From Streptomyces roseoverticillatus (GTDB taxonomy: Bacteria > Actinomycetota > Actinomycetes > Streptomycetales > Streptomycetaceae): a stretch of 64,000 bases of DNA. Both the position numbers and the translations under genes were made by a program. How positions within the stretch are numbered: the first letter of the stretch is position 1; every line of letters begins with the position of its first letter. The DNA is taken from NCBI RefSeq assembly GCF_000719265.1, contig NZ_JOFL01000003.1:270329-334328 (forward strand), read 5' to 3'. Under the pieces are notes generated by a model, which worked only from the letters and a program-made list of their open reading frames with translations, was not told where the DNA came from and did not search any database. Below are positions 32,201-41,758 of the stretch, one piece after another.

Positions 32201-34222
32201 GAGGACGGCGTCTCGTCGGAGCTGTACCTCGGCCTGGAAGGCGCCGGTGTGGTCACCGCCGTGGGCGAGGGGGTCACGGACCTGGCGGCGGGCGACCGGG
32301 TGTTCGGCCTGCTCCCCGGGGCCTTCGCCTCCCATGTGCGGCTCCCGGCCATCGCCGTGCGCCCGGTCCCGGACGGCATGTCCTTCGCCGAGGCGACGAC
32401 CCTGCCGGCGGTGTTCTTCACCGTCCAGCACGGTCTCAAGCACCTCGCCCGCCTCCAGCCGGGCGAGACGCTCCTCGTCCACGGCGCCGCCGGGGGCGTC
32501 GGCCTGGCCGCGGCGCAGTACGCCGATCTCGTCGGTGCCCGGGTCATCGCCACGGCGGGCAGCCCCGCCAAGCGGGACCTGGCGCTCGTCCTCGGGGCCG
32601 AACTGGCCCTGGACTCACGCACCCACGCCTTCGCCGAAGCGATCCGCGCGCACACGGGCGGGCGGGGCGTCGACGTCGTGCTCAACTCGCTCAGCGGCGA
32701 AGCGGCGGCGCGCACCCGCGAACTCCTGGCACCCTGCGGACGGTTCATCGAGATCGGCAAGCGGGACGTGCTGACCAACCAGCGGATGCTGCAGAAGGCG
32801 CTGGCCCCCAACACCACGCTCTGCGTCGTGGACGCCGCCAACCTGGTCTGGCAGGCCCCCGACCACGTCGAGGCGGTGTTCGACGAGGTCCTGGCGCACG
32901 TCCACGCCGGCGACTACGTGCCGCTGCCCCACCTGGCCTACCCCGCCCACCGCGTCGAGGAGGCGTTCCGGCTCCTGCAGCACTCCAAGCACATGGGCAA
33001 GATCGTGATCACGTTCGACGAGCCCGTTCCCGTCCACCGCACTCCTCGTCCCCCGCGGCCCGCGGACGACGGGACCTGGCTCGTCACCGGGGGCCTGGGC
33101 GGCTTCGGCGGAGCGACCGCCCGCCGCCTCGCCGCGCGCGGCGTCCGCACGCTGGACCTCGTCAGCCGCCGGGGCGAGGACGCCCCCGAGGCCGGGGAAC
33201 TGCTCGCCGCCCTGCGCGGGCAGGGCGCCGACGTGCGGGCACACGCCGTCGACATCAGCGACGCGGAGGCGGTGCGGGAGCTGCTGGCGGGCCTCGAAGC
33301 GGACGGCCGGCCGGTGCGGGGCGTCGTGCACGCCGCCATGCACCTCGACGACGACGCGCTGACGGAGCTCACCGACGAGCGCGTCCGCGCCGTCCTCGCC
33401 CCCAAGTGGGCGGGTGCCCTGCTCCTGGACGAGCTGTGCCCGCAGGCGGAGTTCATCGTCTACTCCTCGGTCGGCGCAGCGTTCGGGGTCCCGCACCAGG
33501 CCTCCTACGTGGCGGCCAACCTGGCCATGGAGGCTCTCGTACGGGCGCGCCGGGCGGCCGGCCGTCCCGGCCTGGCCGTGGGCTGGGGCGCCATCGACCG
33601 CGTCGGCTATGTCGCCCGCAACGAGCTGGTCCCCGTGCTCAGCGCCGGCGGTGTCGCACCCCTCGGTCCGGAAGAAGCCCTGGACGCGCTGGAGGAGTTG
33701 CTCGACCGGGGGACGGACTGGGCCGCGTTCGCCCGCCTCGACTGGGGCAGGCTCGCCGTGGTCGCCCCGTCGGTGAGCAGCTCCCGGTTCGCCGCCGTCC
33801 TGCCGCTCACGGTCGAGGGCGCCACCTGGCGCCTGGAAGAGCTCCTCGAACAACTCGCCGGCGCGAGCCACGAAGAGGCCTTCGTCATCGTCGAGGACCT
33901 CATCACGTCCATGGTCGCCGACACCCTGCACATGCCCCCGGAGGAGGTCGACCGGCACCGGCCGCTGCAGCAGTACGGCATGGACTCGCTCATGGGCATG
34001 GAAATGCTCGCCAAGTTCCGCAAGCACCTCAACCAGGAGGTGCCGGTCATGGAACTGCTGCACTCCGACGGGTCCATCCACGGCATCACCGAGACCGTCC
34101 TGCCCCACCTCCTCAAGCAGGCCCGCTCCGGCACCCTGCCCGAGGGGCTGCCCTCCCTGCCCGGCGCGCTGCCCGGCACGCTCCCCCTCAGGGCCGCGGC
34201 CCCCGGGAGGAGCGGGGCGTGA
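26204..34222 (+). CDS. Reducing type I polyketide synthase, KS-AT-DH-MT-ER-KR-ACP
   Basis: A 2672-residue single-module PKS. KS (about 10-440): Cys185 in DTACSSSL. AT (about 530-880): Ser777 in GHSVGE. DH: His1079 in HRVAGAVVMP, with HPALLDGALQAG later. C-methyltransferase: LEVGAGTGGLAARL near 1535. ER: GLEGAGVVTAVG near 2010 and HGAAGGVGLAAAQYA near 2093. KR: TGGLGGFGGATARRLA near 2293, Tyr2435. ACP: Ser2595 in GMDSLMGME. There is no thioesterase and no docking region before the KS. A complete reducing loop with methylation on one protein resembles iterative highly reducing PKSs. The AT holds a repetitive insert (27990-28425). CAGGAG precedes the ATG. The next gene overlaps by 4 bp. Confidence 0.95.
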   Translation: MEPFAPPPAAPHEPVAVVGAACRLPGGITGLDGLWTALAEERDLISAGPPEGRVDPARFLDPDPERRGKAYTMAGGYLGDVSGFDPEYFGISPREATHMDPQQRMLLEMTAEALDDAAVDAAGLAGSDTAVFVGISDMSYGGLQMARPEEITAYAMSGSALSIAANRLSYVFDLRGPSIAVDTACSSSLIAVHQACETLRSGRSRVALAGGANLLLSPHHFIGFSRALMLSPRGRCATFSAGADGYVRAEGGGMVVLKRLSDALADGDRVQAVITASGANCDGNTSGMTVPSTEMQQRLLHEVYEQAGTGPDQVLYFEAHGTGTPVGDPLECRAVGEALGLRRTNGPLPIGSVKTNMGHAEPASGMAGLFKGMLVLRHGRIPASLHGEPLNPQIDFAGLNLSPVGSMRPVAACGDGGAVGVNSFGFGGANAHVVLGAAPPRQRTAPPARRGPLPIVVSARTLKALSETARAVAGRLDGADGREFYDVCWTASRRRTRHPHRAAVLADGPDEAAAQLRALAADENALAAASVHAERPPTGGVAFVFCGNGTQWAGMGAALMAQEPAFRRAVEEADHHLEPLLGWSVAELLAAGARDASRGEADTEAGSAPAADAGSVPRGQARTENGSAPAAADAENAPRTETDTESVPRGEARTENGSAPAAGAESALRAEADTANGSAPAAADAGNGSAPAACVASAPGAATGVACTPGATAVAAVAADAADAANSANSARGREADHAGRMADTAFAQPALFAFQLGLVALLREYGAVPAAVLGHSVGEVAAAYVCGALDLADAARVVAERSRAQAGTAGTGRMAAVGLSEQEAAEAIAGYGGRLEVAAVNSARDVTVSGEPGALRDLAGELAGRDVPFRELDVDHGFHSAAMDVIEEPLRAGLAGLVSREPRLPMYSTVTGERVVGGQLDAAYWWHNARRPVRFADAVARAAGAGLAAVVEIAPHPGLSGALNRIAADTPGGPFPVVSPVTRDRRDGAAVRRAALRLLAAGDASGTDRWFPRPGAVTGLPPYPWQREPYWHGTPEHWIRTSGDGVLVHPLLGERAPVLEPTWHAPVERARTPWLADHRVAGAVVMPATGFVELALAAGREALGGPAEAGDLEITRALPLTWDAAMDVRLQTSLSDEDGIVRVASRTGDTGGWRLHARGRVRRLAAARPGPVNVTEVRERMTGRVTGEEHYAAVAAAGLEYGPAFRVLRELHTGYGEVLAAYHCDPPDDGYGGYVVHPALLDGALQAGAPLLVDAETGFLPSAVDSVRVWAQPPVDGLVHVRQRSRSSREVVWDITVAGEDGAPALELTGCRLQRLPLPAGDRGETYVSVLRAAPLRGQPVPAWVPPSPGELAAAAEEELERLRKGPLIERYGEAHTFLRRLTGISAVRVFTQLLPGQEDITLGGLFAAGLLPQHEKLVRLLARMAEEEGLLEPAGEGWRLLRTGEAPGAREVSRLADYLPAQALNLRFARHLPDLLCGRRDPLELLFQDSGPELIQQYYDINPPCAFHNRMAAELLGKLLRAWPAGRPLRVLEVGAGTGGLAARLIPLLDDRVRYVFSDVSAAFFPPAQARFGDHPCVTYGVFDLDAEPEDQGFAEGSFDVVVAGFALHTATDLRAALRRLARVTAPGGHLLALELHAPEAVALLFATLGDFWETLDPGLRPGSVVLPREQWPGVLTGCGYQDVVQLGAAQAPASEHFSVLLARTPAADDAPPVVVPAGPPARDSWVLVAEDAAEGALGAQVAAELAAAGCSAARVVPLPEGPEKWSELFRQAPSAAVVLMLGSAADLAAEGDPGACTELAVRRASALRSLALAVAGQTPQETAKRHVVLVTHPSGALPAPERPLFPGHAAAWGVARTLASESPLTLEVRRVSLDHGPEPAEDAARLARELLAARPEGGQDADGEGSGEAEEEVVLTRGGRFVHRLEPAAPPTETAGPGSEVRYRLHVQDQGLAYGLRWTETAVTEPGTGEVVVAMRAAALNYRDVMVATGLLPPVAEDGVSSELYLGLEGAGVVTAVGEGVTDLAAGDRVFGLLPGAFASHVRLPAIAVRPVPDGMSFAEATTLPAVFFTVQHGLKHLARLQPGETLLVHGAAGGVGLAAAQYADLVGARVIATAGSPAKRDLALVLGAELALDSRTHAFAEAIRAHTGGRGVDVVLNSLSGEAAARTRELLAPCGRFIEIGKRDVLTNQRMLQKALAPNTTLCVVDAANLVWQAPDHVEAVFDEVLAHVHAGDYVPLPHLAYPAHRVEEAFRLLQHSKHMGKIVITFDEPVPVHRTPRPPRPADDGTWLVTGGLGGFGGATARRLAARGVRTLDLVSRRGEDAPEAGELLAALRGQGADVRAHAVDISDAEAVRELLAGLEADGRPVRGVVHAAMHLDDDALTELTDERVRAVLAPKWAGALLLDELCPQAEFIVYSSVGAAFGVPHQASYVAANLAMEALVRARRAAGRPGLAVGWGAIDRVGYVARNELVPVLSAGGVAPLGPEEALDALEELLDRGTDWAAFARLDWGRLAVVAPSVSSSRFAAVLPLTVEGATWRLEELLEQLAGASHEEAFVIVEDLITSMVADTLHMPPEEVDRHRPLQQYGMDSLMGMEMLAKFRKHLNQEVPVMELLHSDGSIHGITETVLPHLLKQARSGTLPEGLPSLPGALPGTLPLRAAAPGRSGA
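27990..28425. repeat. In-frame repeat insertion in the PKS AT domain
   Basis: About 140 codons of low-complexity sequence at residues 598-735. Units of about 60 bp are reiterated four to five times, each with a core encoding ENGSAPAA or a close variant, interspersed with PRGEART-like segments. The insert lies between WSVAELLAAG and MADTAFAQPALFAFQ, where AT domains usually have only a short loop. It keeps the reading frame. Confidence 0.8.
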
Positions 34223-35346
34223 CCGTCGTCCTCACCGGCGCCACGGGCTTCCTCGGCTCCCGGCTGCTGCGGGCCCTGCTCGCCGGCGGCCGGTCCGTGG
34301 CGGCCCTCGGCCGCGACGGCGCCGGGCGGCCCCTGGCCGCCCGGCTGGAGGCCGCGCTGCGGGCCTGCGGCGCCGGCGACGGCGAACTCGCCGCCGCGCG
34401 CGAACGGCTGACGGCCGTGCCCGTCGACCTCACCGGACCCGGGCTGGGCCTGAAGCCCGCGGACCACGACCGCCTCGCCGGGGAAGCCGAAGCGGTCTGG
34501 CACTGCGCCGCCGCCCTGTCCCTGATCGACACCGAGGAAAGCCTCGCCCCCGTCAACATCACCGGCACCCGCCGGCTCACCGAACTCGCCGACCGCTCCC
34601 CCGCCCACGTCCCCCTGCTGTACTTCAGCACCGCCTACGTGGCCACCGGCCCGGACACCGGGCCCGCGAACGGGCAGCGCCTGCCCTCCGCCCTCGAAGC
34701 CGTCACCGGCTACGAGAGGACCAAGCGGCGGGCCGAGGCCGTCGTACGGGACTGGGCCACGAGCCGGCAGCGGCCCGCCCTGATCCTGCGCCCGAGCCTC
34801 CTGGCCACCGACCGGCCGCTGCCCGCCGACGCCGCACAGCAGCCCTTGTCCACGCTCGGCACCGGTCTGACCGACCTGATCGGACAGGCCCCGCCGCTGC
34901 TGCGGCGCATCGTCCTGCACCGGCGGCCCGGGCTGCCCCGCGTCCGCCTGCGCCTCCTGGGCGACCCGGCCTCCCACATGAACATCGTCCCCGTCGAGTA
35001 CGTCGTCGACGCCGTGCTGCGCCTGGCCGCCCTGCACCATCCGCCGGGCGCTTCCACGTACCACCTGGTCCACCCCGTGGAGACGCCCGCTCCCCTGCTG
35101 GTCGACGCCGTGGGCGCACTCGTCCCCGGCGTCGAGCTGGTGCTGCAGCCCGCGGTCGACCGTCCCAACCTCATCGAGCGGGAGATCAACCCGATGCTGG
35201 CGAACTTCCTCCGCCGGGACTGGCGCAGCCGGGCCGACGGCCACCCCCCGTTGCACGAGGTGCTGCCCGGCCTGGCCGCGCCCGCGCCCATCGACCTCGC
35301 CTACCTGAAGGCGGCCATGAACTTCCTCGTCGCCGCCACCACTTGA
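34219..35346 (+). CDS. Stand-alone thioester-reductase-like SDR (NAD-binding 4 type)
   Basis: A 375-residue extended SDR. The nucleotide-binding motif VLTGATGFLGSRLL is at residues 4-17, VWHCAAALSLI follows, and the catalytic Tyr-x-x-x-Lys is in GYERTKRRAE. It resembles the thioester-reductase domains of CARs and NRPSs. The GTG start overlaps the PKS stop (GTGA), so the two are translationally coupled. It probably releases the polyketide from the ACP by reduction to an aldehyde or alcohol, which would explain the missing thioesterase (inference). Confidence 0.85.
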   Translation: MTVVLTGATGFLGSRLLRALLAGGRSVAALGRDGAGRPLAARLEAALRACGAGDGELAAARERLTAVPVDLTGPGLGLKPADHDRLAGEAEAVWHCAAALSLIDTEESLAPVNITGTRRLTELADRSPAHVPLLYFSTAYVATGPDTGPANGQRLPSALEAVTGYERTKRRAEAVVRDWATSRQRPALILRPSLLATDRPLPADAAQQPLSTLGTGLTDLIGQAPPLLRRIVLHRRPGLPRVRLRLLGDPASHMNIVPVEYVVDAVLRLAALHHPPGASTYHLVHPVETPAPLLVDAVGALVPGVELVLQPAVDRPNLIEREINPMLANFLRRDWRSRADGHPPLHEVLPGLAAPAPIDLAYLKAAMNFLVAATT

Positions 35347-35359
35347 GAAGGAGCCGGGC

Positions 35360-35959
35360 ATGAACCCACCCGAGGGCAAAACCTCCTGGAAGAAGGCAGC
35401 CGTCGTCGCCGTACCGGCGCTGACGGCCGTCGTCGTCCTGGCCGTCGGCATGGCGGAGGGCGTGCTGGCGTCGTCGTTCGCCGTCTCGGGTGCGGCGTTC
35501 CAGGTGTCGTCGGGCAAGCTGACGAGCAAGGGCCTCGCCTCGTACGTCCAGGTCGACCGGTCCGCGGACGGCGCGGGCCACCCGGTCGCGCTGCTCGGCA
35601 TCGGCGACGCGACGCTCTCCGACATCTGCCAGTCCGCCCAGGTCGGCACGCCGCTCGGCACGGTGGTGTTCAAGCTGACGGCCGGCGGCAGGGCGGGGGA
35701 GGTCAGGGCGAGCAATCTGGTCCTCGACAGCGAGGACCTGGTCGGGGACGCCGCCTTCGGTCAGGTGCAGATCGGCCGGGACGCCTCCACGCTGGACACC
35801 GTGCCCGGGATGCGGGGCGAGGCCGGGCAGTTCGGGCTGCAGGCCTCGGAGGTGTCGGTGTCCAGGGTCCAGTCGCACGCCCGGTCCGCCACCGGGGGCG
35901 ACTTCAAGCTCAAGGGACTGTCGCTGGACGTGAACCTGAACGGCAAGGCGTGTTTCTGA
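35360..35959 (+). CDS. DUF6230 family membrane-anchored protein
   Basis: A 199-residue protein. The N-terminus (KKAAVVAVPALTAVVVLAVGMAEGVLASSFAVSGAAFQVS) is one membrane segment followed by the exported DUF6230 domain with DATLSDICQSAQVGTPLGTVVFKLTAGG. The function of the family is unknown; in streptomycetes it is found paired with DUF6114, as here. AGAAGGAG precedes the ATG by 8 nt. It begins 13 bp after the reductase stop, so it may be co-transcribed with the PKS although it is probably a surface protein of unrelated role. Confidence 0.85.
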   Translation: MNPPEGKTSWKKAAVVAVPALTAVVVLAVGMAEGVLASSFAVSGAAFQVSSGKLTSKGLASYVQVDRSADGAGHPVALLGIGDATLSDICQSAQVGTPLGTVVFKLTAGGRAGEVRASNLVLDSEDLVGDAAFGQVQIGRDASTLDTVPGMRGEAGQFGLQASEVSVSRVQSHARSATGGDFKLKGLSLDVNLNGKACF

Positions 35960-36942
35960 CCCGGCGGCGGGCCCGGTTCCCGGCCTGGCGGCCGACCAGG
36001 TTTCCGGCCTGGCGGCGGACCCGGCCGTTCTGGGCCGGCGCGCTGCTCGTCCTCGCCGGCGCCGAGATCGCCGCCGTGCCGCTGGCACCCGTGTCGGTCC
36101 TGGTCGGCCTGGGGCTCGGGGGCATCGCCGCGCTCGGCATCGGGGCCGCGCTCGTCGCGGCGGGCCTGTTCCTGTGGTTCCTGCCGCACACCCGGCACTA
36201 CGTCGGGATGCACGCGGTGATCCTGTCGGTGCTGTCCTTCGCGGTGACGAACCTGGGCGGGTTCTTCGCCGGCATGCTGCTGGGGATCGCGGGCGGCGCG
36301 ATGGGCTTCGCGTGGACCCCGGAACGGCCGCGGGAAGAACCCCCGGAGCAGCCTTCACAGCCCGGCGAACCGCTGGGGCACCCGCCGCAGAAGGCCCTGG
36401 CGATCGGCCTCCCCTTCGTGCTCCTCGCGGCGACCGCCCTCCCCGCGCCCGGCCCTCCCCCGCGGGCCCCCGGCCCCGTGATCGCCCCGCGCACGCCGCC
36501 GACCGTGACCACGACCCGCTTCGCCCCGGACGGCTTCACGCTCGCCCGCGTCGCCGAGGTGCCGACCGCCGGCGGCCCGCGCAGGGCGATGGTGCTGACC
36601 ATGCGGGCGGCGTCCCTGCGGGACTACCGGCTGCGGACGCGGGACGGCGGCGGCGCCGAACTGGCCCTGTCGGCCGACGAGCTGAGGCTCGGCGGGCAGG
36701 TGACGCTGTACCTCACCCGCCTCACCGGCTGCGTCCAGGGCGCCCTCTGCCTCACGTTCACGCCGGACCGGCTGCCCGTTCCGCCGGTTGCGCCGCCGTT
36801 CGTCTTCATGACGGACGTGACGGCGGAGCAGGCGCTGGTGACGAGCGGCACCATCGGTGCCGACGGCCTGGTCCTCAGGCCCGGCCGTTCCCCTGCTCCC
36901 CCTCCGGCCGCTCCCCCACCGGTCGCTCCCCCACCGCCGTGA
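35950..36942 (+). CDS. DUF6114 family membrane protein
   Basis: A 330-residue protein. After a basic start (MFLTRRRARFPAW, partly duplicated) there are four hydrophobic segments between residues 28 and 115 (WAGALLVLAGAEIAAVPLAPVSVLVG; GIAALGIGAALVAAGLFLWFLP; HYVGMHAVILSVLSFAVTNLGGFFAGMLLGIAGGAMGFAW), then an acidic/Pro-rich linker, another helix and an exported beta-rich tail that resembles the DUF6230 partner. The GTG start overlaps that gene by 10 bp. The last 68 bp overlap the convergent padR gene. Confidence 0.8.
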   Translation: MFLTRRRARFPAWRPTRFPAWRRTRPFWAGALLVLAGAEIAAVPLAPVSVLVGLGLGGIAALGIGAALVAAGLFLWFLPHTRHYVGMHAVILSVLSFAVTNLGGFFAGMLLGIAGGAMGFAWTPERPREEPPEQPSQPGEPLGHPPQKALAIGLPFVLLAATALPAPGPPPRAPGPVIAPRTPPTVTTTRFAPDGFTLARVAEVPTAGGPRRAMVLTMRAASLRDYRLRTRDGGGAELALSADELRLGGQVTLYLTRLTGCVQGALCLTFTPDRLPVPPVAPPFVFMTDVTAEQALVTSGTIGADGLVLRPGRSPAPPPAAPPPVAPPPP

Positions 36943-37453
36943 GCGCCTCGGTGAGCCACTCCGTCCAGAAGGCCTCCAGGCCGATGCCGCCGCGCAGCAC
37001 CGCGTGGCGCAGCCGGTCCTCCTCGCTGTCGCGCTCCGGCGGGAAGTCGCGTTCCTCGATCGCCCGGTACTCGGCCAGCTGGCGCCGGTGCAGGTCCAGG
37101 TGGCGCCGCAGCTCCTCCGCCAGGCCGGCCGTGCCCACGACGGCCGCGGCGCGCATGCGCAGCAGGAGGGGTTCGCGGACGGGCCGGGGGTCGTCGGCCT
37201 CGGCGACCCACGAGGTGAGCGCGGCCCGGCCGGCGGGCAGGACCTCGTACTCCTTCTTCTGCCCGCGCGCCGGGGCGGCGGCGGGCAGGGCCCGGATCAG
37301 GCCGGCCTGTTCGAGCTTGCCCAGCTCCCGGTAGATCTGCTGGTGCGTGGCGGACCAGAAGTAGCCGATCGACTTGTCGAAGCGGCGGGCGAGCTCCAGC
37401 CCGGAGGAGGGCTTTTCGAGGAGCGCGGTGAGGATCGCGTGCGGGAGGGACAT
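36875..37453 (-). CDS. PadR family transcriptional regulator
   Basis: A 192-residue protein with a PadR winged-helix domain at residues 1-85 (MSLPHAILTALLEKPSSGLELARRFDKSIGYFWSATHQQIYRELGKLEQAGLI) and a C-terminal helical dimerisation part with RHLDLHRRQLAEYRAIEERDF. PadR proteins usually repress adjacent detoxification or transport genes. It lies 56 bp after the FadH-like gene on the same strand, so it may regulate that gene through the palindrome at 39587-39600 (inference). Its 3' end overlaps the convergent DUF6114 gene. Confidence 0.93.
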   Translation of the reverse strand: MSLPHAILTALLEKPSSGLELARRFDKSIGYFWSATHQQIYRELGKLEQAGLIRALPAAAPARGQKKEYEVLPAGRAALTSWVAEADDPRPVREPLLLRMRAAAVVGTAGLAEELRRHLDLHRRQLAEYRAIEERDFPPERDSEEDRLRHAVLRGGIGLEAFWTEWLTEALTAVGERPVGERPEGEQGNGRA

Positions 37454-37509
37454 GCCCGCATCCTAAGGACCGGACGGGAGCGCCGGACGGGGATGCGGGC
37501 GGCCGTGCG

Positions 37510-39543
<2,034 letters not shown>

Positions 39544-39551
39544 TCACAGTG

Positions 39552-39600
39552 CGGTCGTACCAGTTCTAGAGCCCCCGGGCCGCTTTTGCAACCAGTTGCA
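39552..39600 (-). promoter_or_regulatory. Promoter and TGCAAC palindrome of the fadH-like gene
   Basis: On the minus strand TTGCAA-N17-TAGAAC gives a good -35/-10 pair. The -35 overlaps the inverted repeat TGCAAC-CA-GTTGCA (39587-39600), 56 bp upstream of the start codon. That position suits a repressor, possibly the nearby PadR protein. Confidence 0.55.
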
Positions 39601-39759
39601 TAAGGTCCTGCACCGTTTCAAGATCAACTACAACTTTACCAATCCTTGGTGTTGTTGACCCAATCCATGCACGAGCCTCAAGATCACCCCCCGGAATCAC
39701 TGGTTCCGCCCCATGGAACCCGTGGTTCCCTCACGTGAGTTGAGAGGCAGGAGATCACT

Positions 39760-40431
39760 TTGAACAAGCAGGCAATGCGCAACGGCGCCAGACTGGCGGC
39801 TCTTTCGGCGGCCGCACTCGGGCTGATGGCGGCCATGGCCGCCCCGGCCGCCGCCGACGACCAGCCCACGCGCAAGCAGCTCATAGCCGACTGCTCGTCC
39901 GGCGAGGGGAAGTGCAGCTTCAACGACCCCGTGCTCGGCAAGGCGTTCCTCGGCGAGTTCCGCCAGGTGTCCAACTCGCTCTACAACTGCAGCAGCTCGG
40001 ACGCCACGCAGTCGATGGGCTGGTCCGACTCGGTGGGGTCGTCGGACTCCGTCGGCGTCTCCGTCACGGCCGGCGGCAAGATCGCGGGCATCGTGGACGT
40101 CAGCGTGACCGCGAACTACGGCCACACCTGGTCGAGCAACCACGAAGAGAACAGCTCGCTGAACATGACGGTGAAGCCCGGCGAGGTCGGCTGGATCTCC
40201 CGCGCCCAGGTCATGCAGACCGTCTCGGGCACGTGGCAGACCCACTACGACAGCCCGAAGTGGGGCCACTACTACTGGTACGTGCCGGACACCATCACCG
40301 GCCCGGCCGCCAACGGCACGGACGGCAAGAGCAACGCGGTGGTCGTCAAGTCCCGCAAGATGACCGCCGAGGAGAAGGCGTCCTGTTCCGCCGGCAGCAA
40401 GTCGGGCCGGGCGTTCGTCGCCAAGCGCTGA
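39760..40431 (+). CDS. Secreted beta-rich protein, possibly aerolysin-like
   Basis: A 223-residue protein with a Sec signal peptide (LAALSAAALGLMAAMAAPAAADD, cleavage after about residue 33). The mature part holds four Cys and alternating Ser/Thr-rich strands (DSVGVSVTAGGKIAGIVDVSVTANYGHTW, then NMTVKPGEVGWISRAQVMQTVSGTWQTHY), which recall the pore-forming region of aerolysin/ETX-MTX2 proteins. That comparison is by pattern only. A TTG start at 39760 is chosen because GCAGGAG lies 6-7 nt before it; an ATG 15 bp later is the alternative. It is followed by a strong hairpin. Confidence 0.75.
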   Translation: MNKQAMRNGARLAALSAAALGLMAAMAAPAAADDQPTRKQLIADCSSGEGKCSFNDPVLGKAFLGEFRQVSNSLYNCSSSDATQSMGWSDSVGSSDSVGVSVTAGGKIAGIVDVSVTANYGHTWSSNHEENSSLNMTVKPGEVGWISRAQVMQTVSGTWQTHYDSPKWGHYYWYVPDTITGPAANGTDGKSNAVVVKSRKMTAEEKASCSAGSKSGRAFVAKR

Positions 40432-40446
40432 CGCGCCGGCCCGTGA

Positions 40447-40485
40447 CCCCGTGCGGCGGCGGAGTGCTCCCGCCGCCGCACGGGG
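40447..40485. terminator. 16-bp perfect hairpin between convergent genes
   Basis: CCCCGTGCGGCGGCGG (40447-40462) pairs perfectly with 40470-40485 around a 7-nt loop. It lies between the secreted-protein gene and the convergent P450 and probably terminates both transcripts. Confidence 0.75.
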
Positions 40486-40508
40486 CGTCCCGGATCACCA
40501 GGCCCGGA

Positions 40509-41720
40509 TCACCAGGTGACGGGCATCCCCGCGGGCATGATGGCCATGCGGTTGGGCACCCACGGGACCTCGTCCGCCGGCACCGCGAGGCGCAGGCCCG
40601 GCAGGTGGTCCAGCAGGGCCTGGAACGCCGTCTCGGACTGGCGGCGGACCAGGTGCGCGCCCGGGCAGTGGTGCCGCCCGTAGCCGAAGCGCAGGTGCGG
40701 GTTGGGCGACCGGGTGGGGTCGAAGTCCCCGGCGTCGTCGAAGACGCCGGGGTCGAAGTTGACGGCGTCGAGGGAGAGCAGGATCAGGTCCCCCTCCTTG
40801 ACGGCCGCCGTGCCGAGCTTGTCGTCCTGCGTGACGAAGCGCGGGATGGCGTTGCCGAGGACGACGCTGCAGCGCAGCAGTTCCTCGACGCACCGGGGCA
40901 TGAGCTCCGGCTGGGCGCGCAGGGTGTCCATGAGCTCCGGGCGCCGGAGGAGGTTGAGGGCCGCGACGCCGAGGAAGCTCGCGAAGTCCTCGTAGCTGGT
41001 GACCCAGAGCATGGCCGCGATGTTCGAGAACTGCTTCTCGTCGAGCGCCTGCTGCCGGCCGTCGAGCTCCTCGCGGTCGTTGAGGTCGGCGAGGCGGTCC
41101 AGGAGGCCGCGGGGCTCGGCCGGGCGGGCGGCGGTGTACTCCTGCATGTAGACGCGGAGCTCCTCCCAGTTCCGGGCGAGCTCCTCGTCGGTGGCCGTCT
41201 TCATGGTCAGGTCGAGGTCGGCGCGGACGGCCAGCCAGTGCCGGTCCTCGAAGGGCAGGCCCAGCAGGCGGCACATGCACTGGGCGGCGACCCATTCGGC
41301 GAAGTGGTGCTGGAGGTCGCCGGGGGCGCCCTCGCGGACCATGGCGTCCAGGCCCTGGACGGTGATCCCGGCGACCCAGTCGGCCGGCAGGTCGGGCTGC
41401 TTGCGGCCGAGCGCCTTCAGGACCTCGTCGCGCAGCCCGGCGCGCTGCAGGTGGTTCATGGCGTCCAGCAGCTCGGGCGCGAGGATCGGGGCGTCCTGGG
41501 TCGGGCCGCCGGGGACGCCCAGCACCGACCGGGCGAACTTGCGCTCCCGCAGCACCTGCTGGGCGAGCTCGTAACCGGTGACCAGCCAGGCCTCGCCGCC
41601 CGCGTTGGTGCGGACCCTGGCCACGGGGCACCGGCTCCGGAGGTCGTGGAGTTCGGGGGCGAGCCGGTCGCCCCGGTCGCTGAAGGGGTAGTGCGGCAGG
41701 GCCTGTTCGGGTGCGGACAC
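40509..41720 (-). CDS. Cytochrome P450 with atypical I-helix
   Basis: A 403-residue P450 starting at a GTG (MSAPEQALPHYPFSDRGD). The haem loop FGYGRHHCPGAHL and K-helix EELLR are canonical. The I-helix, usually A-G-x-E-T-T, reads MLWVTSYEDFASFL, so the Gly and both Thr are replaced and proton delivery for oxygen activation must differ. It lies 38 bp after another P450 and follows the NRPS-like reductase on one strand. It probably modifies the product of that enzyme. Two or more P450s in one short operon suggest successive oxidations. Confidence 0.92.
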   Translation of the reverse strand: MSAPEQALPHYPFSDRGDRLAPELHDLRSRCPVARVRTNAGGEAWLVTGYELAQQVLRERKFARSVLGVPGGPTQDAPILAPELLDAMNHLQRAGLRDEVLKALGRKQPDLPADWVAGITVQGLDAMVREGAPGDLQHHFAEWVAAQCMCRLLGLPFEDRHWLAVRADLDLTMKTATDEELARNWEELRVYMQEYTAARPAEPRGLLDRLADLNDREELDGRQQALDEKQFSNIAAMLWVTSYEDFASFLGVAALNLLRRPELMDTLRAQPELMPRCVEELLRCSVVLGNAIPRFVTQDDKLGTAAVKEGDLILLSLDAVNFDPGVFDDAGDFDPTRSPNPHLRFGYGRHHCPGAHLVRRQSETAFQALLDHLPGLRLAVPADEVPWVPNRMAIMPAGMPVTW

Positions 41721-41758
41721 GGTGCGCGGAACCTTTCGGGGAGCGGGCGGGGCGGGGG

